Virus record (IMG/VR): IMGVR_UViG_3300030108_001725
Location: 1 to 31,658 of that record
DNA: 31,658 bases
DNA from: a virus
Strand: one strand, 5' to 3'
A model generated the notes under the pieces. It did no database searches, was not told the DNA's origin, and saw only the letters and a list, made by a program, of their open reading frames with translations. Shown here in pieces: positions 5,490-11,346 of this stretch (position 1 is the first letter of the stretch; the number at the start of each line of letters is the position of its first letter). The position numbers and the translations under genes are program-made.

Positions 5490-5586
5490 TTGTTTCCTCT
5501 ATATTTGTTACAACTGCGGCTCCAATATTAACTACATCAGTTGCGCTGCAATGACTTAAACATAGGACAAGAATCAAAATACTCAT
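5479..5586 (-). CDS. Tiny lipoprotein-like gene (35 aa), nested at both ends
   Basis: Read directly from the minus strand. The 35-aa product starts MSILILVLCLSHC, a hydrophobic signal-like segment ending in Cys13, then a short polar mature part (SATDVVNIGAAVV). LSHC resembles a lipobox but has His at -1, which is atypical. AAGGAG lies 5 bases before the ATG at 5586, a strong start. The gene overlaps the 61-aa zinc-knuckle ORF by 50 bp and the coiled-coil ORF by 11 bp, all in different frames. It resembles tiny phage lipoproteins such as o-spanins in form only; no i-spanin partner is adjacent. Confidence 0.55.
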   Translation of the reverse strand: MSILILVLCLSHCSATDVVNIGAAVVTNIEETNGN

Positions 5587-5722
5587 CAAACTCCTTATCA
5601 TGTACTTCTCCTTTTGAATTACACATTGGACACTGTACTACTTCATCCACTTTACTTTCTACACTTTCTTTAACTTTAAAAAAACCATTGCCTTTGCATC
5701 TTGGACAAATTTTGTTTTCCAT
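5537..5722 (-). CDS. DnaJ-type zinc-knuckle protein (61 aa)
   Basis: The 61-aa protein contains two CxxC-x-G motifs, CPRCKGNGFF at residues 6-15 and CPMCNSKGEV at 31-40. This is the CxxCxGxG pattern of the DnaJ cysteine-rich zinc domain. A third Cys lies in DSCPMF. Without a J domain it is a stand-alone zinc-binding module, possibly for protein or nucleic-acid contacts. Its start shares a base with the stop of the 52-aa gene (TAATG). Similar short zinc proteins are common in phages. Confidence 0.7.
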   Translation of the reverse strand: MENKICPRCKGNGFFKVKESVESKVDEVVQCPMCNSKGEVHDKEFDEYFDSCPMFKSLQRN

Positions 5723-5880
5723 TACATTACTACTTTTTCAGGTTTCTTTTTATCTTCCTTGCTATTTTCAATAGGTTTTAAACCTACGATTAATGCAATT
5801 AAAGTAAAAACTTCTGCATAAGGTCTATTTTGTAAGTAACTTAAAAGTTTTTGTCTTTCTTCTTGTGATATCTTAAACAT
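5722..5880 (-). CDS. Hypothetical small protein (52 aa)
   Basis: Read from the minus strand: a 52-aa protein starting MFKISQEERQKLLSYLQNRP, with a hydrophobic helix (YAEVFTLIALIVGL) and a Lys/Glu-rich tail. No family named. The hydrophobic stretch may be a buried helix or a short membrane segment. GGAAAGG lies about 6 bases before the ATG. It overlaps the ribbon-helix-helix gene by 8 bp and the next gene by one base. Confidence 0.65.
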   Translation of the reverse strand: MFKISQEERQKLLSYLQNRPYAEVFTLIALIVGLKPIENSKEDKKKPEKVVM

Positions 5881-6046
5881 TTTTTGCCTTTCCATTTAGT
5901 TTTTCCATTTTTTCGTTTACTAAAATATTTATTGTCTGACTTCTACTTAACATAGTGTTAGGTTGTATAACGCGTCTAATTTTATCTATCTTAGTATATG
6001 TATCTTTGGACAACGATACGTTTTTGTATTTGCTTATGTCCGTCAT
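5873..6046 (-). CDS. Ribbon-helix-helix-like regulator (57 aa)
   Basis: Read from the minus strand. The 57-aa protein matches the RHH (Arc/MetJ/CopG) layout. A short beta strand (YKNVSLS, residues 7-13) is followed by helix 1 (KDTYTKIDKIRRVI), a turn with MLSRSQ at 32-37, and helix 2 (TINILVNEKMEKL). RHH proteins bind DNA as dimers through the beta ribbon. It is the first gene behind the minus promoter at 6077-6104, so it may regulate its own operon, or bind the inverted promoter elements or the 2.5-3.0 kb repeats. AAAGG precedes the ATG by about 10 bases. Confidence 0.65.
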   Translation of the reverse strand: MTDISKYKNVSLSKDTYTKIDKIRRVIQPNTMLSRSQTINILVNEKMEKLNGKAKNV

Positions 6047-6049
6047 ATA

Positions 6050-6079
6050 TTGTATCCTTTCATTTTGATGTAATATAAC
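6050..6079 (+). promoter_or_regulatory. Possible promoter of the secreted Cys protein gene
   Basis: TTGTAT (6050-6055), an 18-bp spacer and TATAAC (6074-6079) form a weak sigma70-like promoter that would start near 6086, 20 bases before the GTG at 6106. It overlaps the -10 of the opposing promoter. The AT-rich context makes chance matches likely. Confidence 0.3.
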
Positions 6080-6104
6080 ATATATTTTTTTGTAGGATTG
6101 TCAA
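6077..6104 (-). promoter_or_regulatory. Sigma70-like promoter for the RHH operon
   Basis: On minus, a perfect -35 TTGACA (6104-6099), a 16-bp spacer and TATGTT (6082-6077, 4/6 match) predict a start near 6070. This leaves a 24-base leader containing AAAGG before the ATG at 6046. It drives the 6046-132 accessory run. Confidence 0.5.
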
Positions 6105-6105
6105 G

Positions 6106-6324
6106 GTGAAAATAGTTTTAACTTTATTCATGTGTAGCTACGTGTCGGGAGAGTGTTTGCCGCCATTTCAATGGCCGACTACATTTAACAATGCGTATGA
6201 TTGTAGTATGTTTGGTTATGAAGAAGCGGCTAGAAAGTTAAAAGAAATAGGAAGGGAAGAGGTAGAACTACATAGAATATCAATTACATTTAGTTGCACT
6301 TTATTACCAGAAGCTAACACTTAG
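6106..6324 (+). CDS. Small secreted cysteine protein (72 aa)
   Basis: The product starts with GTG and a signal-peptide-like segment (MKIVLTLFMCSYVSG) with likely cleavage before Glu16. The mature part has three cysteines (Cys17, Cys33, Cys64), consistent with one exported disulfide, plus the motif ECLPPFQWP. I recall related short proteins in marine phages, where they often stand alone on the opposite strand, as here. Function unknown; a periplasmic location is inferred. AGGATTGTCAAG precedes the GTG. It ends 2 bp from the convergent gene. Confidence 0.7.
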   Translation: MKIVLTLFMCSYVSGECLPPFQWPTTFNNAYDCSMFGYEEAARKLKEIGREEVELHRISITFSCTLLPEANT

Positions 6325-6326
6325 TT

Positions 6327-6536
6327 TTATTTACACATACACCCGTAAAAATTACCTGTGCCATCTTTCATAACATGAGCATTGATTGGATAGTCATGAT
6401 AGGTTGTTAAATGCAATCTTAATATATCACACAACTCAAAACAATCTACTTCACTTAATAATTTTATACTTGCCGTCATTTCTTTCGTTACTTCTACCAG
6501 ATGATAGAGGCCATCGTTTAGTATTATGAGGTCCAT
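6327..6536 (-). CDS. Hypothetical protein (69 aa)
   Basis: No family recognised. The 69-aa sequence begins MDLIILNDGLYHLVEV and ends DGTGNFYGCMCK, alternating strands and helices as in a small soluble domain. The start at 6536 is chosen over the ATG two codons upstream because AAGGAG lies 6 bases before it. The first 86 bp overlap the 59-aa gene at 6451-6630 in a different frame, so both frames appear to be coding there. It is the last gene of the large minus run from 19020. Confidence 0.6.
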   Translation of the reverse strand: MDLIILNDGLYHLVEVTKEMTASIKLLSEVDCFELCDILRLHLTTYHDYPINAHVMKDGTGNFYGCMCK

Positions 6537-6630
6537 TTGCAAACTCCTTTACTAGTTTGTACCAAAGATATTTATATTTTGGGTTTTTTGTTTTATTCCA
6601 ATTATTTGCCGCTTCGTCTATTTTGTCCAT
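6451..6630 (-). CDS. Small basic protein (59 aa)
   Basis: Read from the minus strand. The 59-aa protein starts MDKIDEAANNWNKTKNP and contains KYLWYKLVKEFANGP, then RWPLSSGRSNERNDGKY. The W-Y-K/KEFANGP and SGRSN motifs recall a short conserved protein of marine phages, function unknown. It overlaps the upstream 62-aa gene by 29 bp and the downstream 69-aa gene by 86 bp. GGGACAA precedes the start but there is no strong Shine-Dalgarno sequence. Confidence 0.6.
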   Translation of the reverse strand: MDKIDEAANNWNKTKNPKYKYLWYKLVKEFANGPHNTKRWPLSSGRSNERNDGKYKIIK

Positions 6631-6790
6631 TAGTTGTCCCTTGTTCTATAATACGTTTAATACTATGTGCTTTTAAATTTACATTAACACCGTATGGTCG
6701 CCATGCTTTTTTCATTAAATTTAATTCTAATAAAAAAGCAGACCACTGACCTTGAGATATACCTTCTACGTTTATGGTTACTGTTTTCAT
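6602..6790 (-). CDS. Conserved small phage protein (62 aa)
   Basis: The 62-aa protein has the core VTINVEGISQGQWSAFLLEL followed by NLMKKAWRPYG, a pattern I recall from many marine podovirus genomes, with no known role. A beta strand, a helix and a basic C-terminus (GTTNGQNRRSGK) suggest a compact soluble domain. AAAGGA lies about 6 bases before the ATG. It lies in the string of tiny genes after the endolysin. Confidence 0.7.
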   Translation of the reverse strand: MKTVTINVEGISQGQWSAFLLELNLMKKAWRPYGVNVNLKAHSIKRIIEQGTTNGQNRRSGK

Positions 6791-6802
6791 ATTTCCTTTC
6801 TT

Positions 6803-6976
6803 TTACGGGCAGTTATTATAAGGTTCATACCCAGGAACCAAATCAATATAGGATACTTTGGGATATTTGTCAACGACCTTGACGATTATATTTTTTACTT
6901 TGTCTTTTAGTGTGTTTATTAAGTTTTTTTGAATGCCTTCTAGGACGTTTTCTAGGTTGTTGTTTGTGATATAAAT
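6803..6976 (-). CDS. Coding-like ORF without a usual start codon
   Basis: This frame directly follows the stop of the 75-aa zinc gene (TAA at 6979-6977) and stays open for 57 codons. It contains LINTLKDKVKNIIVKVVDKY and ends SYIDLVPGYEPYNNCP, which reads like a real protein C-terminus. No ATG, GTG or TTG occurs in it; the first codon is ATT. It overlaps the 45-aa gene by 107 bp in another frame. Options are an unusual start, stop readthrough, a +1 frameshift at the run of seven A bases (6924-6930), or a sequence error. Confidence 0.35.
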   Translation of the reverse strand: MYITNNNLENVLEGIQKNLINTLKDKVKNIIVKVVDKYPKVSYIDLVPGYEPYNNCP

Positions 6977-7007
6977 TTACACCGAAGAGTGGTTTCTTTT
7001 TAGCCAT
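6870..7007 (-). CDS. Small very basic protein (45 aa)
   Basis: Read from the minus strand. The 45-aa protein starts MAKKKPLFGVNLYHKQQP and is dominated by Arg, Lys and His (RKRPRRHSKKLNKHTKRQ), ending KYNRQGR. This resembles short basic proteins I recall in marine phages. It probably binds nucleic acid or is ribosome-like in composition; no function is established. It overlaps the upstream zinc-ribbon gene by 31 bp. Confidence 0.6.
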   Translation of the reverse strand: MAKKKPLFGVNLYHKQQPRKRPRRHSKKLNKHTKRQSKKYNRQGR

Positions 7008-7204
7008 TTTTTATCTGTTTCGCTTAATTGTATGTACGATATCTTTCCATTTACATGTTGTTTGGTATCTGCACCGCAATTTGTACACCTATAAAATTCT
7101 GTTACAATTGCAACGAGTATGGTTTCTTCTTCACAATGATAACAGTGTCCAACAACAGTATCTATCTTTTGTAGACCTATGCTTAATTTATCTTTAACCG
7201 ACAA
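6977..7204 (-). CDS. Zinc-ribbon protein (75 aa)
   Basis: The 75-aa protein has a two-knuckle zinc ribbon, CYHC at residues 21-24 and CTNC at 40-43, linked by a beta hairpin (EEETILVAIVTEFYR). The C-terminal part (KISYIQLSETDKKWLKR) is conserved-looking. Phage zinc ribbons of this size often modify transcription or bind nucleic acid; no target can be given. It overlaps the endolysin gene by 11 bp. Confidence 0.7.
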   Translation of the reverse strand: MSVKDKLSIGLQKIDTVVGHCYHCEEETILVAIVTEFYRCTNCGADTKQHVNGKISYIQLSETDKKWLKRNHSSV

Positions 7205-7679
7205 CTTCTCCGCCTTTCCATTTCATTTCTGGAAGGCCGTTTTCGTAGCTTTTTCCGTCATAAGTGAGCACTTGTTTTCTGTTTGCGCCCGCCTCATTGT
7301 ACGACACGTGCACCCAGCCACCCGCCGGATCGTCTGGGTTATAAAATTCTAGTATAAGTTGGTCAAAATCTACGTTATTTTGTAGCCAGTAAGCAATTTT
7401 AATATTCGGTATACCCGCGATTTCAAAGTCAACCGCTTGGCCCTTCGCATGCTGCGACGTTTTTTTGCTGCCGATCGCTTCACACAAGGCCTCGCTGCGG
7501 TAGCCTGATGTAATAGTAACTGGTTTGTCAAAGTGGGCACGAACTGGTTCCAATATTTCATAACATACGTTCTCCAAATTTTTTATATCGCCTGAACCTG
7601 GCGAATTGTCAATACCTTTACGTGTTGCGGTCATTGACTTAGTCATTTCTTCAAGTTTGAAGTGTTTACTTAACTGCAT
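7194..7679 (-). CDS. Endolysin, M15 family peptidase
   Basis: The 161-aa protein is a single Peptidase_M15_3-like domain, a zinc-dependent peptidase acting on peptidoglycan stem peptides. SGYRSEALCEAIGSKKTSQH carries the conserved SGYRS and His77, KGQAVDFEI carries Asp84, and GWVHVSYN carries His124: the three zinc ligands. There is no signal peptide, so release would need a holin. Length is typical for M15 endolysins of marine phages. GGAG precedes the ATG by about 9 bases. Membrane and coiled-coil genes directly upstream (7690-8616) form a likely lysis cassette with it. Confidence 0.9.
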   Translation of the reverse strand: MQLSKHFKLEEMTKSMTATRKGIDNSPGSGDIKNLENVCYEILEPVRAHFDKPVTITSGYRSEALCEAIGSKKTSQHAKGQAVDFEIAGIPNIKIAYWLQNNVDFDQLILEFYNPDDPAGGWVHVSYNEAGANRKQVLTYDGKSYENGLPEMKWKGGEVVG

Positions 7680-7689
7680 AATTTTTCTC

Positions 7690-7908
7690 CTACTCTAATA
7701 TTAGCTTCTTTATAGATAAAGATCCATCAATATTTGACTCTAATTCTGCCATAGATTTTATGCATTGGTACTTAACACTACTATTAGATTTTAAATTACG
7801 TTTAGCTACACGTGCGCCTTTAAGACATTCAGACATTGTTGTTTGGATACGAGCTTCCTTAATCTCTCCTTGTATAATCATAAGTAAAGCCACTACTAAT
7901 TCTGTCAA
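7690..7908 (-). CDS. Small membrane-anchored or secreted protein (72 aa)
   Basis: The 72-aa protein opens with a short hydrophobic helix (LVVALLMIIQGEI), followed by MSECLKGARVAKRN and SVKYQCIKSMAELE. Cys28 and Cys49 could pair if exported. I recall this pattern next to lysis genes in marine phages, without a known function. It overlaps the upstream coiled-coil membrane protein by 4 bp (ATGA) and lies 10 bp before the endolysin gene, so a lysis or envelope role is inferred from position. Confidence 0.65.
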   Translation of the reverse strand: MTELVVALLMIIQGEIKEARIQTTMSECLKGARVAKRNLKSNSSVKYQCIKSMAELESNIDGSLSIKKLILE

Positions 7909-8282
7909 TGTGCGCCTCCGTTTTGTCTAACTTTATCTTTTAATTCTTCGACATCATCTAAAGCTTTTTCTAATTGAGTTTTTAAAAATTCTATATTGAC
8001 TTTGTTAGTCATATTCTGTTCTTGATTTGTAATTAATTTTTCCACGTCAGAAAATAAACTTTCAATTAACATAAATTGCTCTTGATCGACCGGTTTCTGG
8101 TCCGACGCATTTAAAAGATCAGCTTGCATTAGCTCACGTGATGTCTCCAGCGATACCAACCTAGCCGTCAACTCGGTGTATGCGAACACGCCGGCTGCGA
8201 CGAGCAAAATCAAAGAGGCAACCGTTTTCATCGGCATTTGTACAGCGGCTTCTTCGCTTATGTTCATTGGTTTTTTTGACAT
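7905..8282 (-). CDS. Membrane protein with coiled coil (125 aa)
   Basis: The protein has a cytoplasmic-type N-terminus, one membrane helix at about residues 20-36 (TVASLILLVAAGVFAYT), and a long coiled-coil tail (NIEFLKTQLEKALDDVEELK). One N-terminal membrane helix plus a periplasmic coiled coil is the layout of an inner-membrane spanin, but holin-type and unrelated membrane proteins look alike at this level. It sits between another such protein and the endolysin, which supports a lysis role without proving it. Confidence 0.65.
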   Translation of the reverse strand: MSKKPMNISEEAAVQMPMKTVASLILLVAAGVFAYTELTARLVSLETSRELMQADLLNASDQKPVDQEQFMLIESLFSDVEKLITNQEQNMTNKVNIEFLKTQLEKALDDVEELKDKVRQNGGAH

Positions 8283-8283
8283 T

Positions 8284-8616
8284 TTAGTTTGCTAGTGGAT
8301 TTGAAGTAGATACTTTAATTTCTTCTATTTGAACTTGTAATAATTCAATTTCTTTTTTGTTAATTAAATACTCTGTGTGACCATGCTCATCATTGTGCTC
8401 ATGTGAAGTATCTATATTTTCTAGTTTATTAACTTTTTCTTCCAATACTGCAATGGCGCTTTCAATTGCTGATGTATCAACAACTGCTTGTTCTTGTGAT
8501 TCTATTGCATCTAATTTAGTTACAATTTCACCATATTTAACAAAGCCACCACCAATTGCTACTATTGCTGCAATCAAAGCTGCTATTCCTGCGAGTTGAT
8601 CTTTAAGTTTGCCCAT
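8284..8616 (-). CDS. Membrane protein with coiled coil (110 aa)
   Basis: An Ala/Ile-rich membrane helix (IAALIAAIVAIGGGFV, residues 11-26) is followed by a coiled coil (IESAIAVLEEKVNKLENI), a His/Glu-rich stretch (HEHNDEHGHTEYL, residues 72-84) that could bind metal, and a second coiled coil. It parallels the 125-aa gene downstream, and the two may be partners in the envelope. A holin or spanin-like role is possible. It overlaps the 601-aa gene by 14 bp. Confidence 0.6.
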   Translation of the reverse strand: MGKLKDQLAGIAALIAAIVAIGGGFVKYGEIVTKLDAIESQEQAVVDTSAIESAIAVLEEKVNKLENIDTSHEHNDEHGHTEYLINKKEIELLQVQIEEIKVSTSNPLAN

Positions 8617-10408
8617 TTTTTAATACCTCTAGTTCATTCAAAAGCTGTTGCTTCTTAAGATTAAGTTCTCCAAGTTTTCTAGCTTTAATTTCCATCTTAT
8701 CATTTTGGATATAAGTTGCAAGACTCTTATCTGCATATATTAACCTACTGTCAAATATGGGTAACTGCTCTAAATATATGTTTTTTGGCTTATAAAATAA
8801 TGTGTTTTGATATGCATTTAAAGACGCTTGTTCACTTGTCATTGCTTCCATTTTTATTATATTTTTTACTGCTAAATTTTTAGAAATATCTTTAATATCT
8901 TTGTCAACTTTATCCATTATTCTTGCAAGATTTTTGACGATAGCTTTTTTCTGTTGTATCTTTTTTTGTTTGGCAAGTTTCTTAGTCTGAACAGCGGACT
9001 TCTTAGGAGTCTCGCTATCAGATTTCTCTTCTTTAATTTCTTCTTCTTTTTCTTCATTAGTTTCTTGTACCATTTGAGTAGGCTCTTCTTCAATAGCTTC
9101 TTCCTCAGTCATTTCAGTAGTTTCTTCTTCTATTACTTCTTCTTCAACCATTTCTGTGGGTGCTTCTTCTGGCATCTCTTCCTCTATTATTTCCTCTTCT
9201 TGAAATGTTTCAGTCATCATAGGCTCTTCTTCTATTATTTCTTCTTCTTGGAATGTTTCTGTACTAAATCCTTCTCCATCCTCGGTTGGTTCCATGAATA
9301 TGGGTCCATCTGATTCGATGAACGATTCCTCATATGAAAATTCCTCTTCTTCAGAAACCATTGGTAAGAATGTTGCAACAAGTTCTTCTGTCTCTTCATA
9401 AATTTCCTCCATCATTTCGTCATCTGCAAATACAATCATTGGGCCATCTTCAAATGACATACCTTCTTCTGTAAAAAATTCTTCATCTATCTCCATAAAA
9501 AATTCTTCAATAAATTCTTCTGCAAATGTAAATGTTTCCATTTCCATTGGCATTTCCATTTCAAATTGAGGTTCCTCGTTAAAAGTAAACGTTTCTTCCT
9601 CAAAGAAAAATTCTTCCATGTCCTCAAAAACTTCGTCTTGTAAATCTTCTAAAACTTCTTCGACATTGTCTAAAGCTGTTGAAGTTTCTGTATCTAATAC
9701 AGTATTGTCATAAGTCATTGTAAGTTTAGCACCTAAAAGATTTGGTCCGCCTCTACTTGCTGATCCAGTATTATTATCAGTGCCAGTCCAAGACCAATCT
9801 ACTTTATTAGATCCTGAATTATTGTAAATAACTTGATCATTGTATTGACCACAGTCAGCTGAAAGACCTGCAGAAGAAGATGTTGGATAACCATTACAGT
9901 TTCCTTTAAACCCGTCTATATCTGTTCTTGTTTGAGTTGTGGTTGATAGCACCGTGCCACTTGAGTCTTTTAATTGAATAGTTATAGTGTGTGAATCTGT
10001 GTTTCCAGTATCACCTTCACAGTTACCAGCTTCATGGTCACAGTTTGCAATGTCTATGTAGTTATTAAGAGTAATACCATTGTCTAACATCTCTTGAGTA
10101 CGAGTATTGTTAGTTAAAGCAATATTGTCTTTAGATAGTGTAGCCGTACCAGTAACTTCAAAATCTCCACCTACGTTATGTTTATAACCACAATTAGATT
10201 GAGAAGTAGGACAGGTAACAGTAAAACCGTTTAAATCAGAGTTATTAGAAACATATCCAGAGCTTCCAGGATTAATTTGATCCGTAGAACTAGAGTTCCA
10301 GTCTACACCATCTCCTGAGTTAGGAAGTAAATTATTTGTTGTTATTTCTTCTGCTGAAGTTGTAAGGGTTAACATCGTCAGCAAACTTATTAATACGATA
10401 AAACGCAT
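8603..10408 (-). CDS. Large secreted protein with extreme acidic tract (601 aa)
   Basis: A signal peptide (RFIVLISLLTMLTLTTSA) is followed by a beta-rich Ser/Thr/Asn domain to about residue 240, with cysteines at 66, 73, 123, 130, 171 and 186, such as a phage adhesin or secreted structural protein might have. Residues 247-466 are almost unbroken Glu/Phe/Met, including a 15-residue repeat (TETFQEEEIIEEEPM-type) twice. A Lys-rich helix at 469-500 and a coiled C-terminus follow. I recall homologous N-terminal sequence in SAR11-type phages, without a function. AGGAG 7 bases before the ATG supports the start. The mature protein should act in the periplasm or outside. Confidence 0.7.
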   Translation of the reverse strand: MRFIVLISLLTMLTLTTSAEEITTNNLLPNSGDGVDWNSSSTDQINPGSSGYVSNNSDLNGFTVTCPTSQSNCGYKHNVGGDFEVTGTATLSKDNIALTNNTRTQEMLDNGITLNNYIDIANCDHEAGNCEGDTGNTDSHTITIQLKDSSGTVLSTTTQTRTDIDGFKGNCNGYPTSSSAGLSADCGQYNDQVIYNNSGSNKVDWSWTGTDNNTGSASRGGPNLLGAKLTMTYDNTVLDTETSTALDNVEEVLEDLQDEVFEDMEEFFFEEETFTFNEEPQFEMEMPMEMETFTFAEEFIEEFFMEIDEEFFTEEGMSFEDGPMIVFADDEMMEEIYEETEELVATFLPMVSEEEEFSYEESFIESDGPIFMEPTEDGEGFSTETFQEEEIIEEEPMMTETFQEEEIIEEEMPEEAPTEMVEEEVIEEETTEMTEEEAIEEEPTQMVQETNEEKEEEIKEEKSDSETPKKSAVQTKKLAKQKKIQQKKAIVKNLARIMDKVDKDIKDISKNLAVKNIIKMEAMTSEQASLNAYQNTLFYKPKNIYLEQLPIFDSRLIYADKSLATYIQNDKMEIKARKLGELNLKKQQLLNELEVLKNGQT

Positions 10409-10445
10409 ATCCCGCTCCTATTATCATTATTGTTAACCAAATCAT
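10332..10445 (-). CDS. Tiny membrane peptide (37 aa)
   Basis: Read from the minus strand. The 37-aa peptide is a membrane helix (MIWLTIMIIGAGYAFYRI) followed by a polar tail (ADDVNPYNFSRRNNNK). The A-D-D-V-N-P-x-N-F motif after a short helix resembles tiny proteins I recall from marine phages. Its ATG overlaps the previous stop (ATGA), and its last 77 bp lie inside the 601-aa gene in another frame. Function unknown; a small holin or envelope peptide is possible. Confidence 0.55.
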   Translation of the reverse strand: MIWLTIMIIGAGYAFYRINKFADDVNPYNFSRRNNNK

Positions 10446-11164
10446 CTAACGTTTTTTAAATTTTTAAGTTCTTCTTTAATTTTATCTTTAGCAGCTTCTC
10501 TATCTGCTTTTTCAAATTCTTTTGTCATCTTAGCTTCTTCTTCAATTCTTTTTTTTTCAGCTATTGCCGCTTCTTTAGCTATTTTTTCTTCTTTTTTTTC
10601 TCTAGCTTTCATACGTTTTACATATAAATCATAGTCTGGTCTTTCATGATCATACTTAGACCATAATGCTTGAGCTTCTTTTCCAATTCTACCATCAATA
10701 GGACATGGAGTGCCTGCTTGTATCATTGACTCAAACACACGCTCATCTTGGCAAAGGATAGCAACTGCTGCTACCTTCATACCAAAATCATTAAGTATTC
10801 TTGCTAATTTTAATCTTTCACAATTTTCATCGATTACATGTTTTCCACCAGATACACCTATACCAAATGTTTGAACACCCATTGAAACTCCAACAGCGCA
10901 AACATCTTGTGTCATAGAATTATAAGAAGGCGCTGCAGCTGATGGTGGTGCAGATTTTATATCTGAGTTTGTAGTATTGTTAGTTGTAGATGTAGATTCA
11001 GAACCGGATTGATATGTAGTTGTAGCAGTTGAAGTGTATCCTCCTTCAATTGCTGTATTAGATCCGGATGTGTTTGTTTGTGTAGAACCACCATAAGCTG
11101 GTTTTACGCAAAAAGCCAATAAGGTCATTAAAATAATTAATATACCTGTAAAATAATAGTTCAT
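10442..11164 (-). CDS. Secreted conserved phage protein (240 aa)
   Basis: A signal peptide (residues 1-25, ending KPAYGG) leads into a Thr/Ser/Asn-rich linker. A conserved-looking domain at about residues 80-160 follows (MTQDVCAVGVSMGVQTFGIG, with further cysteines in DENCERL, ILCQDER and GTPCPIDG). A Lys/Glu/Ala coiled coil ends it. I recall the central domain in several pelagic phages, function unknown. The ATG at 11164 is chosen because GGAGG lies 8 bases upstream; an ATG five codons earlier overlaps that site. It is exported, so an envelope or lysis-related role is inferred from the neighbours. Confidence 0.7.
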   Translation of the reverse strand: MNYYFTGILIILMTLLAFCVKPAYGGSTQTNTSGSNTAIEGGYTSTATTTYQSGSESTSTTNNTTNSDIKSAPPSAAAPSYNSMTQDVCAVGVSMGVQTFGIGVSGGKHVIDENCERLKLARILNDFGMKVAAVAILCQDERVFESMIQAGTPCPIDGRIGKEAQALWSKYDHERPDYDLYVKRMKAREKKEEKIAKEAAIAEKKRIEEEAKMTKEFEKADREAAKDKIKEELKNLKNVR

Positions 11165-11178
11165 CCTGCTAACCTCCA

Positions 11179-11346
11179 TTATTTTTGTTTGACCTCGTTT
11201 TCGTATGACATATCAGTCCCATGATCTTGCTTTTTCTTATATGTTCTTTTACATGCACAATTATCGCAAGCACAAGTACCATATTCATCTGCATGAAGAT
11301 CCCCATCACAATGACAATCGTGTTGGCAATTTTTACATTTAGTCAT
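11179..11346 (-). CDS. Cysteine-rich metallothionein-like peptide (55 aa)
   Basis: Eight cysteines fall within 29 residues (4, 7, 11, 13, 25, 27, 30, 32) together with His9, His12 and His18, as in CKNCQHDCHC and CACDNCACK. The spacing recalls metallothioneins or a dense zinc site. The C-terminal part is charged and has no Cys. GAGGAG lies 7 bases before the ATG at 11346; a longer frame exists to 11427 but would cross the upstream gene without a ribosome site. The stop and the next gene's SD overlap. Metal binding is inferred from Cys spacing only. Confidence 0.7.
   Translation of the reverse strand: MTKCKNCQHDCHCDGDLHADEYGTCACDNCACKRTYKKKQDHGTDMSYENEVKQK

Noticed and set aside
5479-5586. Rz1-type o-spanin nested in an i-spanin
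   Set aside because: The overlapping genes encode a zinc-knuckle and a soluble coiled coil, not a membrane-anchored i-spanin, and the lipobox is weak.
8954-9313. 119-aa plus-strand ORF rich in Phe, Leu and Ser
   Set aside because: It is the complement of the Glu-rich tract of the 601-aa gene; GAA/GAG codons read as TTC/CTC on the other strand.
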